Positions 45,964 through 54,601 of a stretch of 64,000 nt of DNA are shown piece after piece; the stretch's first letter is position 1, and each line of letters opens with the position of its first letter. Position numbers and translations under genes: made by a program. This DNA is from CAMEON01 sp045531965 (GTDB taxonomy: Bacteria; Bacillota; Clostridia; Oscillospirales; CAG-272). The stretch spans positions 1-64,000 of the forward strand of contig JAZSFA010000164.1 in the NCBI GenBank assembly GCA_045531965.1, in the 5' to 3' direction. The notes below the pieces were generated by a model that ran no database searches, had not been told where the DNA came from, and worked only from the letters and a program-made list of their open reading frames with translations.

Positions 45964-47163
45964 ATGAAAAAGATTCTTGCGATTGCTCTGAGCGTAGTTA
46001 TGTTGCTCTCTCTGGGCGTTGTATTCGCATCTGCCGCAAGTGCTCCCGGCACTTACGTAACCAGCGAAGACACCTATCAGTCCGTTGGTAATCTGCCCAT
46101 CACTTGGGACCCCGAAGCTTCTGAGAAGCTCGACCTCAAGAATGGTGAAATGAGCGACTGGGTTGATGCAGGCTACACCCTGTTCACCATTTCTCCCGAG
46201 AACATGATTTCTTGGGTTGACGTTGCTAAATCCGCTGACCCCAACACCACCAGCATGCCCGAGAACTGGAACCTGACCGCTTACTTTGTTGCTGATAAGG
46301 ATTACCTCTACATCGGCTTCTACATCGTTGACGACGACGTAGTGCTGGTTAGCAATCCTGCCGGCTACGACGGTGACGCCTTCCAGATGGCTATCGACTT
46401 CGACTATGCTCTCGGTAAGTTCATGGAGGCAGATCCCGATCTGTTCCCTGATACCCAGTGCATTTTCTACTCCTTCGGTCCCACTAGCACCGAGGCTGCT
46501 CCCATCACCCTCCAGACCCAGAATACTGATGGTAACGACAGCCTTCTGAGCGAAGAGAACGGTGACGGCGTTATCGGTTCCACCGGTATGACCGAGAACG
46601 GCTGGTGCGCAGAGTTTGCTATCTCTTGGGAACAGCTGTACGGCGACTTCACCTTCAAGGCATACGCTGATGATTACACCGTATACGTAGGTCAGGACGA
46701 CAACCTCGACGTTGGTTGCGCTCTGTACTACCTGAACCGTGACTCCAACGAGGATGGTACCCCCAACAGAGCTGTTACCTGGGCTGCAGGTACCCTGAAG
46801 GGTCAGGAAGCCGGCGTTGCTCCCGAGGTTACTTGGGGTCCCCGCGATAACGGTATGAACATGTTCCTTGAGTGGAGCGCTGAGCTCGAGTTCACCTGCG
46901 AGAACATCTACGTTCTTGAGATTGACGAGACTCGTCCTCCCGAGACCGAGGCTCCTACTGAGGAACCCACCGAGGCTCCCGAGACCGAGGAACCCACCGA
47001 TGCTCCCGAGACCGAAGCTCCCACCGAAGCAGGCACTTCTGTTGAGAACAAGACCGAGGCCGGTACTCAGGCTGAAGAAGGCGGTTGCGCTTCCGTGATC
47101 GGTTCTGTAGCTGTCATCCTGACTGCTGCTGCAGCTGCTGTTGTTCTGAAGAAGAAGGACTAA
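45964..47163 (+). CDS. Surface protein with CBM9-like domain and GCAS-TM-KKK tail
   Basis: A 399-aa exported protein. Signal peptide (1-24, ending ASA). A CBM9/DOMON-like domain (about 30-320) has the family pattern: WNLTAYFVADKDYLYIGFYI, DGDAFQMAIDFD and GWCAEFAISWEQL. A PTEEPTEAPETEEPTD linker and the tail EEGGCASVIGS-TM-LKKKD follow. Codons are strongly biased to GCT, GTT, GGT and ATC and the ribosome site (TTGGAGG) is strong, which suggests high expression. The leader carries a hairpin (ATCATCC/GGATGAT, about 45911-45932). It probably binds polysaccharide at the cell surface; the ligand is unknown. Confidence 0.85.
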   Translation: MKKILAIALSVVMLLSLGVVFASAASAPGTYVTSEDTYQSVGNLPITWDPEASEKLDLKNGEMSDWVDAGYTLFTISPENMISWVDVAKSADPNTTSMPENWNLTAYFVADKDYLYIGFYIVDDDVVLVSNPAGYDGDAFQMAIDFDYALGKFMEADPDLFPDTQCIFYSFGPTSTEAAPITLQTQNTDGNDSLLSEENGDGVIGSTGMTENGWCAEFAISWEQLYGDFTFKAYADDYTVYVGQDDNLDVGCALYYLNRDSNEDGTPNRAVTWAAGTLKGQEAGVAPEVTWGPRDNGMNMFLEWSAELEFTCENIYVLEIDETRPPETEAPTEEPTEAPETEEPTDAPETEAPTEAGTSVENKTEAGTQAEEGGCASVIGSVAVILTAAAAAVVLKKKD

Positions 47164-47188
47164 TTCCTCGTCTTACATAACAAAGAAA

Positions 47189-47222
47189 CCCCCACCTGCC
47201 CCTTGCAGGTGGGGGCTTCTTT
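47189..47222 (+). terminator. Intrinsic terminator
   Basis: CCCCCACCTGC (47189-47199) pairs perfectly with GCAGGTGGGGG (47205-47215), followed by CTTCTTTT. Between here and 47471 (about 250 bp) I see no gene and no recognised RNA. Confidence 0.88.
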
Positions 47223-47471
47223 TACTAGAGGCTTGACTACTCACCTTTTGGTTTTTTTTGCCATAACAGCTATCAAAATTTCCCTTGTTTATTTTTCATG
47301 ACAATTTCCATACTATCCACAGAGCCGCATCACACGTCAAAAAAGACTGCTCGCACATCAGCAGAAGCCGCCGGAGCGATATGATACAGCGGAAAGATCA
47401 GCGTGTAAGGGATCAATGAGCCATCTTCGGCGCGTCTTGCGACTCAGCGCGATTACGCGCAGGATGCAATC

Positions 47472-47930
47472 ATGAAAGGTATGGTCATACGAATGAACGC
47501 AAGGAAAAACGGCAAAAATGTCGGTCAAAAGCCTCGCCGTGTTTGGGGCATGACCCTTCGCACCGGACTTTTGGGCATCATGGCGGCATCGGTCTTATGT
47601 CTCGGCGTTGCCTGCACCCGAAACAACATGGAGGACGGCACGGTTGCGGATAGCAACGTGGGATCCGTCACTTCGGATGCAAGCACGGAAAAGCATACCG
47701 ATAAAGTCACCGACAGAGTCACCGAAAAAGTGACCGAAGCCAAGACGACCACCACAGAGCCGGGGAGCAGTGTAGTCACCACCCCCGGTACCACACCGGG
47801 CACTATGCCCGGAACCGACGCCGATACGTCTAAGGTCACAGAGCATCAAACCTCTGCTACCACGACAGTACCCGGCACGGGTACCGGTACACCCGGCACA
47901 GCCGCCAAATCCAGAGGCGGCAAGGGCTAA
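47472..47930 (+). CDS. Small Thr-rich secreted lipoprotein, low-complexity
   Basis: A 152-aa predicted protein. A basic N-terminus and hydrophobic core end in LGVAC, a plausible lipobox. The rest is low complexity: a charged repeat TDKVTDRVTEKVTEAKT, then TTPGTTPGTMPGT and TTVPGTGTGTPGT blocks. It has no folded domain I can see, so it may be a wall-spanning stalk. The start is uncertain (ATG 47472, 47481 or 47493), since no clear ribosome site is present. A strong terminator follows, which supports a real transcript. Confidence 0.6.
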   Translation: MKGMVIRMNARKNGKNVGQKPRRVWGMTLRTGLLGIMAASVLCLGVACTRNNMEDGTVADSNVGSVTSDASTEKHTDKVTDRVTEKVTEAKTTTTEPGSSVVTTPGTTPGTMPGTDADTSKVTEHQTSATTTVPGTGTGTPGTAAKSRGGKG

Positions 47931-47945
47931 AAAACACAAGCCCCC

Positions 47946-47977
47946 TCCCTCACGGACTTTTCCGTGAGGGATTTTTC
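47946..47977 (+). terminator. Intrinsic terminator
   Basis: TCCCTCACGGA (47946-47956) pairs with TCCGTGAGGGA (47961-47971) around CTTT, followed by TTTTT. Confidence 0.92.
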
Positions 47978-48019
47978 TTTGTGTATCAACACTTTTTATC
48001 CGTTTCCAAATATTGTGGG

Positions 48020-48048
48020 TTGCAAACCGTTCGGTAATCTGTTACAAT
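48020..48048 (+). promoter_or_regulatory. SigA-type promoter for the SleB-type hydrolase
   Basis: TTGCAA (48020-48025), a 17-bp spacer, TACAAT (48043-48048). The leader of about 120 nt holds a perfect self-complementary CCGTTGGCCAACGG (48108-48121). Confidence 0.72.
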
Positions 48049-48177
48049 ATAGGCAAGGACAGCAAATGTCCCATTACACAGGTAAGCCCCGCATACTCCA
48101 CGTATCCCCGTTGGCCAACGGCAAAAGCTTCTGACGTCTGCAGTCATGCGGCGGTATTACCGGAAAGGCAAACGGTT

Positions 48178-49245
48178 ATGAATCTGAAACGACCATATAA
48201 AAACAACCAAGTAATTTTGAAAGGCGTTGGCGCTTTTCTATCCGCCTCCGTGCTGTTTTTGACCGCTATGCTTCCTCTTTCTGCCGCAACTTATATCAGC
48301 GAAAGCAGTACGCCTGTGGCAGATACAGCGTATGTCTCCCACAGCACCGAAAACGAATCATCCCCTGAAATCGATTTGACACCCCCCATCGCCTACCGCA
48401 CCTCCGCACCTTCGGTGACAACACCCCGTATCAGCATGACGGCGGACACGCCCGTAGGACGCTCCCGTATTTATTATCCTTACCCTTGGGGCGCCATGGC
48501 TGTAACCCTGTTTTTAAACGGAAAACGTATTCTTCCCGGCGAGGTGGCTGACATTGGCGGTACGGTTTACGTACCCGTGCAAAGATATGCGGACTTGTTT
48601 GGCAATTTTAAAACCACGTACGAAGCCGCCACCGAGCAGGTCACCATCATTGGCACCAATTTGAGGATCATCGTCCGTGTGGGTGATCCGTATATCACCG
48701 TCAATGACCGTATTTTCTATACAGGAAACAAGGTCCTGAGCCTTGGCGGATGGATATTTGTCCCTCTGACAGCCATGTCCAAAGCGTTGGATGCCACGGT
48801 CTACATCAAAAAGGGCTACTACGAGGCATACGTCACCTCGGGTGATCCCACCTCTGTTGCCTCCGCCGATGCTTATTATAACAGCACGGATCTTTACTGG
48901 CTGTCCCGCATCATTTCTGCCGAAGCCAAAGGAGAACCGTTGGCAGGACAAATCGCGGTAGGGAACGTGGTGCTTAACAGAAAAAGAAACGTCTCATTTC
49001 CCAATACGGTCAAGGACGTTATTTTTGACAAAAAATACGGCGTGCAATTCTCACCCGTGTCCAACGGAACCATTTATCAGACCCCGGTAGCTTCCGCGGT
49101 AATCGCCGCCAAAGCCTGTCTGGAAGGGTATTCATTATCCACACAAGCGTTGTATTTCTTCAACCCATCTTTAACATCAGCCACGTGGATCTCAAACAAC
49201 CGCCCTTACATCATGACCATTGGCAATCACAAATTTTACGGATAA
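48178..49245 (+). CDS. Cell-wall hydrolase (SleB domain) with copper-amine-oxidase-like N-terminal domain
   Basis: A 355-aa exported protein. Signal peptide (about 1-37), a low-complexity segment, a copper amine oxidase N-terminal-like domain (about 108-220: LFLNGKRILPGEVADIGGTVYVPV, ITVNDRIFYTGNKVLSLGG), then a SleB/Hydrolase_2 domain (about 238-355) with the probable catalytic Glu249 in IISAEAKGE. SleB-type enzymes cleave peptidoglycan during spore germination or growth. ATG 48178 follows GGAAAGG; earlier in-frame codons lie in the leader. The gene has its own promoter and ends at a bidirectional terminator. Confidence 0.9.
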   Translation: MNLKRPYKNNQVILKGVGAFLSASVLFLTAMLPLSAATYISESSTPVADTAYVSHSTENESSPEIDLTPPIAYRTSAPSVTTPRISMTADTPVGRSRIYYPYPWGAMAVTLFLNGKRILPGEVADIGGTVYVPVQRYADLFGNFKTTYEAATEQVTIIGTNLRIIVRVGDPYITVNDRIFYTGNKVLSLGGWIFVPLTAMSKALDATVYIKKGYYEAYVTSGDPTSVASADAYYNSTDLYWLSRIISAEAKGEPLAGQIAVGNVVLNRKRNVSFPNTVKDVIFDKKYGVQFSPVSNGTIYQTPVASAVIAAKACLEGYSLSTQALYFFNPSLTSATWISNNRPYIMTIGNHKFYG

Positions 49246-49283
49246 AAAACGGGTCGCCTCAAAATGAGGCGACCCGTTTTTTT
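49244..49283. terminator. Bidirectional terminator between SleB-type gene and gpsA
   Basis: ACGGGTCGCCTCA (49249-49261) pairs with TGAGGCGACCCGT (49265-49277) around AAA, with an A-run on the left and a T-run on the right. Confidence 0.93.
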
Positions 49284-49288
49284 ACATA

Positions 49289-50257
49289 TTACAAATAGAA
49301 TTCGGTTTTAATCGTTCTATCAAACAAGCTGTGCAATGCCGTCATAGGGTCTGCCTGCTCGTAGAGAATCGCATATACGGCTTGACAAATCGGCAATTCC
49401 ACATGATACTTCTCGCCCAAAAGCACCATGGCTTTGGTCGTGGCGTACCCTTCTGCCAATGCCCCAAAGGATTCCCCCTTAACAAACGCCTCACCAAACG
49501 CGCGGTTGTGACTGAAACGCGAGAAAACGGTGGCTTCGTAATCTCCCAAATGGCAAAGGCCATAAGCAGAAAGCTCGTTTCCGCCCATCGCCGCAATCAA
49601 ACGGGCAATTTCTCTGGTGCCACGGGACATCAGAGCACCTTTCAGGGTGGACAGTCCCTTTCCGTCCAGCATTCCTGCCGCGATACCGATCACGTTTTTG
49701 GATGCCGCGCCGATCTCGCTGCCGATAAGATCTTCTCCATAATAGAAACGAATGAGATCGCTGGAAAACTCTTCTACCAGATACTTTTTCGTCGCCTCAT
49801 CCAAGCTGTCGATAACCATGCAATTGGGAACGCCCGCATAGAATTCTTGCACGTGTCCGGGACCTACCCATACGGCGATCTTGACAGAAGCGTCCAAGGT
49901 CTCCGATGCAATTTCGGACAAACGTTTACCCGTTTCCGCTTCGATACCCTTCATGCAGAGGACAACGTTTTTGTTTTTGATACCCAAGGGTTTTAGTTCC
50001 TCCATCAATCCACGGAGTCCTTGAGAACCAATGGAAATGATCAACGTTTCACAGGTATCCGTTGCCTCTTTGATATCCGTGCAGAGCTTGACACGCTCAG
50101 GCAGCACCAGCAAATCATTGCGTCGTTCCTTCAAAAAACGTTGCATATGCGGGGTATCCGCAGGACCATACATGGTCACGTCATGCCCTTTCTGCGAGGA
50201 CAAATACCATCCGATAAGCGACCCCCAACGTCCGCAACCAATGACAGTGATTTTCAT
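49289..50257 (-). CDS. gpsA: NAD(P)H-dependent glycerol-3-phosphate dehydrogenase
   Basis: Makes sn-glycerol 3-phosphate from dihydroxyacetone phosphate for phospholipids. A 322-aa protein with the N-terminal Rossmann motif GCGRWGSLIGWYL (residues 8-20) and the family segments VVLCMKGIE, VGPGHVQEFYAG, GAASKNVIGIAAGML (with the catalytic Lys) and GLCHLGDYEATVFSRFSHNR. The usual GPSHAEE motif appears as GPGHVQE, a mild divergence. AAGGAG precedes the ATG, 31 bp after the 2-TM protein gene. Confidence 0.93.
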   Translation of the reverse strand: MKITVIGCGRWGSLIGWYLSSQKGHDVTMYGPADTPHMQRFLKERRNDLLVLPERVKLCTDIKEATDTCETLIISIGSQGLRGLMEELKPLGIKNKNVVLCMKGIEAETGKRLSEIASETLDASVKIAVWVGPGHVQEFYAGVPNCMVIDSLDEATKKYLVEEFSSDLIRFYYGEDLIGSEIGAASKNVIGIAAGMLDGKGLSTLKGALMSRGTREIARLIAAMGGNELSAYGLCHLGDYEATVFSRFSHNRAFGEAFVKGESFGALAEGYATTKAMVLLGEKYHVELPICQAVYAILYEQADPMTALHSLFDRTIKTEFYL

Positions 50258-50288
50258 ATCTTTTCTCCTTACATTTGCGTATCACGCT

Positions 50289-50816
50289 TTATTCAGCTCT
50301 TGCCGTCATTTGCTTTAAAATTTTTGTCATTTTTTCATCCGGCGGAATGACAACCACCGAATCTTCCTCAGGAATCAAGATATACAAGCCTTTCCCGGGA
50401 AGCGGGGTGTTCACGTATTTGAAAATCTTTTTGATGTCGCACACAAAAGCCGTTTCTTCGGCTTTTTCCTTTTTGGCATCGATCAACGCCACCCGAGCAA
50501 TATCCCGCACCAAAACGCGGGTTACCACACGACGTCGATTTCCCGAAAATTCTGTAATAATCAATTCCTGCTGAGAATTTCCCTCGGCATCCGTAATTCC
50601 GCTCGAAGTAATTTCATATTGGTACATCTTCAAGACATATCTCACCAGGAAATACACGCCGACCGTCAAAAGCAGCACAGCAGAAAACTGATACAGTACA
50701 GGATACGGCATGCCCTCAACCCCCGCCAGAGCAAACAGCAATAACGCCGCTACAAAGCAACCTATCGTCAGCACATGAATAGCACTCTTACGAGGAGATG
50801 ATTGAAACATATACAT
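50289..50816 (-). CDS. Two-helix membrane protein of unknown function
   Basis: A 175-aa protein with two TM helices (about 13-33 and 41-60) and a cytoplasmic C-terminal domain of about 110 residues (YQYEITSSGITD, RRRVVTRVLVRDIARVALID, GLYILIPEEDSVVVIPPDEK). The tail resembles PH-like or bPH-type membrane-associated beta domains in pattern, but this is only a guess. Its start lies 3 bp after the TIR-like/SEL1 gene stop, and gpsA follows 31 bp later, so the three are probably co-transcribed. Confidence 0.75.
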   Translation of the reverse strand: MYMFQSSPRKSAIHVLTIGCFVAALLLFALAGVEGMPYPVLYQFSAVLLLTVGVYFLVRYVLKMYQYEITSSGITDAEGNSQQELIITEFSGNRRRVVTRVLVRDIARVALIDAKKEKAEETAFVCDIKKIFKYVNTPLPGKGLYILIPEEDSVVVIPPDEKMTKILKQMTARAE

Positions 50817-50819
50817 AGA

Positions 50820-53800
50820 TCAACCACCCTCTCTTATCAAAGCTTCCAAGGAGAGAATAAACTCCTCAGCTTCACTGCGTCCAAATTTTAAAGCCCTTCT
50901 GTAGTATTTCAAGGCTTCAATCCGATCTGAGCGATCCACGCCAACACCATCCAGATGGCATCGTGCCAACAGGAATGCCGCTTCTCCGTGATATTTGGCG
51001 GCGGCAGTCAACCACCGCACCGCTTCCACAGGATCTTGCTTGGTTCCCAAACCATGCAAAAGACAATAACCCAAACTATATTGTGCCCACGCAATACCGC
51101 CGGGGGGCTGTGTCCCTCTTGGGACGGTTACTTGGGCAGCACGTCGATAGCAGATTACCGCTGCGCTCTCGCTTCTGTTGATATCCTGACCGTAGAAATA
51201 CCGGTCGCCCAAACGGTTCAAGGCTTCCGCCTTCTGCATATCCGTCAAGGGAGCGCGAAACATCTCCGGCAACATGTCGTTGTTTTGACGCGGCATCATG
51301 GATTCCAGTGTGAAAGGCTTCGGTAACAGCCTCAATCCACCATAATACAGTTTTCCGAAGGCTTGATAATACGTCGTGGATGCCTGCTCTTCGGCTACAC
51401 TCTGTGCTTTTTTCTTAAACAATCGTTTTGGCTCAACGGGGTTCGATGACGTTGATGTTCGAGCATGACTTTCTTGCTCTTTCTGATAGAGATATAGTCT
51501 GGTAAGATCTTCCGTCGCTTGGGTATGCTCAGATAAAACTGCCGCGCCCATCGGCTCCAGAATCTGCTTCAGCGTCATCATATGGTTAAAATGCAGCAAT
51601 CCCAGCACCGCCAGACGGTATTGCGCCTCTGCCTTGGCTTTTTCCTCCGAAGCGCGGCGTTTTTGCAATCGAGGCGGTAAGAGATATAAGGTATCTTCCA
51701 CCGATGTCAACGGTGCCGACACAGCTTCTGTATATGCCCCATACGCCGCCTTGAAGCAAGCCGTCTGGCTGCTGACTGTCGCGCGCGTCTCAGGTGCTGA
51801 CAAGTACAGATCTCCCAACCAAAGCGCAGCCAACGTATTCTTGTGAGCACCTTTTGTCGCGCGGTATTGGTCATCCGCCAATCCGTTGGCACGACGCAAA
51901 TAATCATAAGCAAGGTTTCGGTTTTTTTTGACACCGTATCCAAACCATAAGCATCCGGCAAGTCCTATCAATGCGTACACGGACCCTAATTTTGCGCCTC
52001 GTACAAGGCAACCATGTGCCAGCCGACGATACTCCTCAGCACGATCCCCCTCGCCGACAGCTGTCGCTTCCTGTGCCATAGTCTCATAGCCTGTCGCCAA
52101 CGACAAAAGCGCATCCACGTGAGACTGCTCTGCCGCCGCTTCATAGGCTTGAAAAGCCATCGCCCGATCTTCTGCCACAACGCCGGTGCTGATTAAACCG
52201 AAGGTATAAAGATCGCCCACGGCAGTCATCGCTTCTCTGCATTCATATATTGCTGCCTCACGGAAATAGGCTAAAGCCTCGGTTGCATCCTTCCCGTCCC
52301 GGATCTGACCGTATCCCAGCATATAATAAGCCTTACCAACGGTTTCTTTGAGGGTCATACCGTCTGTAGGATACAGGCGGTCGTGATTTTCTACAGCCCG
52401 CCGGCTCATGGCTTTATAAAGCTCTATACATCGAGCAAAACAGTCATCCGCAAGGGCACGGTTGCGGATGACAGCCTTGCCCTCAAGGTATGCCATACCC
52501 AACCAATAGCAACCTTGTACGCTTCCCCACTGAGCCGCTTTCTTCAACCATTCCAAGCTCTCCTGGAGATTCTTTCGAATGCCTCTGCCTTCCTGACAGC
52601 AAAGCGCCATCGCATATGCCGCATCTCCCACACCGCCTGTTGCGGCTCTTTCATAGAGGTGCGCCGCGTAAGCCACTTGTGCATTCACCGTAACGCCTCT
52701 GTCATAGAAAAGTCCCAAGCGATATAGTGCGTATGGATGTTTCTGACGCGCAGCGTCTTCATAAAGTCTAAACGCGCGTTCTTCATTTTGCGGTACGCCG
52801 CGACCGTTTTCATAGCATAATCCCAAGCGACAGATCGCATTGGGCTCCCCTTCGGCCGAGGCGCGGTTATACCATTCCACAGCCGCCAAAAAATCTTCGG
52901 GAACGCCTATACCGTTTTCATAACAACCACCCAAATTATTCTGAGCAGGGGCATAACCGCCCTTTGCTGCCAGCTCGTACCAACGGACTGCCTCTTTAGG
53001 ATCATAGGCAATACCGTCTCCGCGTTCGCAGCAAACGCCCAAAGCGAACTGGCCGCGTCGACTACCCAACTCTGCTGCCCGGCGGAACAATTTGACGCCC
53101 TGGTACCGATCCGCAGGCACGCCTGCGCCGCTTCGATAAGCATCGCCCAATCTGAAAACAGCCCCTACGTGACCATGGATCAAAGAACGGCGATACCACA
53201 TCAGCGCGCCGCGCGAGGATGGATGAATGCCTTCTTTCACACTGCCTACTTCCAACAAACGTCCGAGAGCGCTTTCTGCCCAAGCAGGATTCCATGTTTG
53301 ATGACTGTAGTCGTTTTTCTTGGAGATCTCCTTATCATCTGCGCTTTGACTCAACCACAGATCTTCAGGATAGGAAGACCGCTGGGCTTTGGCATACACT
53401 TTGCAGAATCTAAAGGAATCATCTCCCACTTGCCGTTCACCCGACATCCCCATACCCGTCTTCGGCTCTTCACGCAAACGAGCGTTCAATTTTTTCTGGC
53501 GCATAAACCGCATAGACACGCAAGTAAATTTCTTTTTTCCCCGCTCCTTGTCAGGGGCTAACCGCGGACCGTACAAATAAGGCGGGTGCTCTTCGCGTCC
53601 TACAGCGGCGATGTATAAATATTTGATTGCCAAGCGGCGGTTCGCCTCGGTTCCCAATCCGTCGCGATACAATAGTCCCAACCGATAGTAAGCGGGAATA
53701 TATCCTGCTCCCGCCGCGGCGCGAAAATACCGCAAGGCCATTTCGGGATCCTTCATCACACCGTATCCGTAAAGGCAACAGATCCCCTTGCAAAACTGTC

Positions 53801-54509
53801 CGCGAGCATCGCCCAGCTGTGCTGCTGTGGAAAACAACCGCAAGGCTTCTGCAGGATCGCGTTCCACACCCTCACCGTCAAGGCGTAGCTCTCCCATGCG
53901 GATCAACGCATCCGCATGCTTCGCCTGTGCCGCCTGTCCAATCCAATATCCGGCTTCGCTTTCCAGCACAGGAACACCCGTGCCATTAGCATAGGCTTGT
54001 CCCAGCGCATATTGCGCCTCAGCGTCGCCCAAGCGTGCCTTGTGGGCATAGGTTATCGCACGTCCATAGGCATCATCCACACAACGCACAGACGAAAAAC
54101 AGTCGATCAGACAACTGAGTCGCTTGATATATAAACGATGGATGAACAACGCCTCAGAGCGTTCATCGGGCGTATCCGTCTCTCCTGCGGGATAGGGAAT
54201 GATGGAGATCACCTCGTCAGCCTCTCCAAACCGATCATCCAACTCGTTTTTGGCGAGACTGATACAAACGCAAGGGCGACCACTACCCGCCGCTCGGCGA
54301 ATATCGGTAGCACAGAAACCCATTGCCGCAGCAACGGGAGAGGTCAGCACAAGGAGCATTTCACAGCCTTCAAACAGGGTATCCCGTTCATCCTTTGGCG
54401 TGGTTTCATCCATGCAAACATGATGAAACCCATATTTATTCAATTCTCGGCTGAATCGTTCGGCAAGAACTTGATCACCCTTGGCATGGCTGATACATAA
54501 ATAGGACAT
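50820..54509 (-). CDS. TIR-like domain fused to a long SEL1-repeat solenoid
   Basis: A 1,229-aa cytoplasmic protein. Residues 1-120 look like a TIR fold: YLCISHAKGDQVLAERFSREL (strand A, helix A), then HHVCMDETTP, MLLVLTSPVAAAMGFCATDI and PCVCISL. Asp69 sits where catalytic TIR domains have Glu, and the region before it is shortened, so NADase activity is doubtful. The rest is about 20 SEL1 repeats in several blocks (about 165-300, 420-720, 785-870, 1100-1220), for example AQYALGQAYANGTGVPVLES. SEL1 solenoids mediate protein interaction. ATG 54509 follows AAAGGAG. It lies between rsgA and gpsA in a housekeeping run. Signalling or assembly role inferred; no partner visible except the 2-TM protein. 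Confidence 0.85.
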   Translation of the reverse strand: MSYLCISHAKGDQVLAERFSRELNKYGFHHVCMDETTPKDERDTLFEGCEMLLVLTSPVAAAMGFCATDIRRAAGSGRPCVCISLAKNELDDRFGEADEVISIIPYPAGETDTPDERSEALFIHRLYIKRLSCLIDCFSSVRCVDDAYGRAITYAHKARLGDAEAQYALGQAYANGTGVPVLESEAGYWIGQAAQAKHADALIRMGELRLDGEGVERDPAEALRLFSTAAQLGDARGQFCKGICCLYGYGVMKDPEMALRYFRAAAGAGYIPAYYRLGLLYRDGLGTEANRRLAIKYLYIAAVGREEHPPYLYGPRLAPDKERGKKKFTCVSMRFMRQKKLNARLREEPKTGMGMSGERQVGDDSFRFCKVYAKAQRSSYPEDLWLSQSADDKEISKKNDYSHQTWNPAWAESALGRLLEVGSVKEGIHPSSRGALMWYRRSLIHGHVGAVFRLGDAYRSGAGVPADRYQGVKLFRRAAELGSRRGQFALGVCCERGDGIAYDPKEAVRWYELAAKGGYAPAQNNLGGCYENGIGVPEDFLAAVEWYNRASAEGEPNAICRLGLCYENGRGVPQNEERAFRLYEDAARQKHPYALYRLGLFYDRGVTVNAQVAYAAHLYERAATGGVGDAAYAMALCCQEGRGIRKNLQESLEWLKKAAQWGSVQGCYWLGMAYLEGKAVIRNRALADDCFARCIELYKAMSRRAVENHDRLYPTDGMTLKETVGKAYYMLGYGQIRDGKDATEALAYFREAAIYECREAMTAVGDLYTFGLISTGVVAEDRAMAFQAYEAAAEQSHVDALLSLATGYETMAQEATAVGEGDRAEEYRRLAHGCLVRGAKLGSVYALIGLAGCLWFGYGVKKNRNLAYDYLRRANGLADDQYRATKGAHKNTLAALWLGDLYLSAPETRATVSSQTACFKAAYGAYTEAVSAPLTSVEDTLYLLPPRLQKRRASEEKAKAEAQYRLAVLGLLHFNHMMTLKQILEPMGAAVLSEHTQATEDLTRLYLYQKEQESHARTSTSSNPVEPKRLFKKKAQSVAEEQASTTYYQAFGKLYYGGLRLLPKPFTLESMMPRQNNDMLPEMFRAPLTDMQKAEALNRLGDRYFYGQDINRSESAAVICYRRAAQVTVPRGTQPPGGIAWAQYSLGYCLLHGLGTKQDPVEAVRWLTAAAKYHGEAAFLLARCHLDGVGVDRSDRIEALKYYRRALKFGRSEAEEFILSLEALIREGG

Positions 54510-54601
54510 GGCGACTCCTTTCTTTTCTGCTTTGAGACAACGGATCCATAAAGCAAACAAAAAAACGGCGTTTTTTCAACTGCGTTTGCGTTACGTGCAT
54601 G

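Noticed and set aside
47230..47471. Gap before the Thr-rich lipoprotein as a possible riboswitch
   Set aside because: I could not match it to a known aptamer or draw a convincing long structure by eye.
50820..54509. TIR-like/SEL1 gene as part of an anti-phage island
   Set aside because: No nuclease, integrase, transposase or other defence gene is nearby; it sits among housekeeping genes and its catalytic residue appears replaced. Kept only as a lower-interest possibility.
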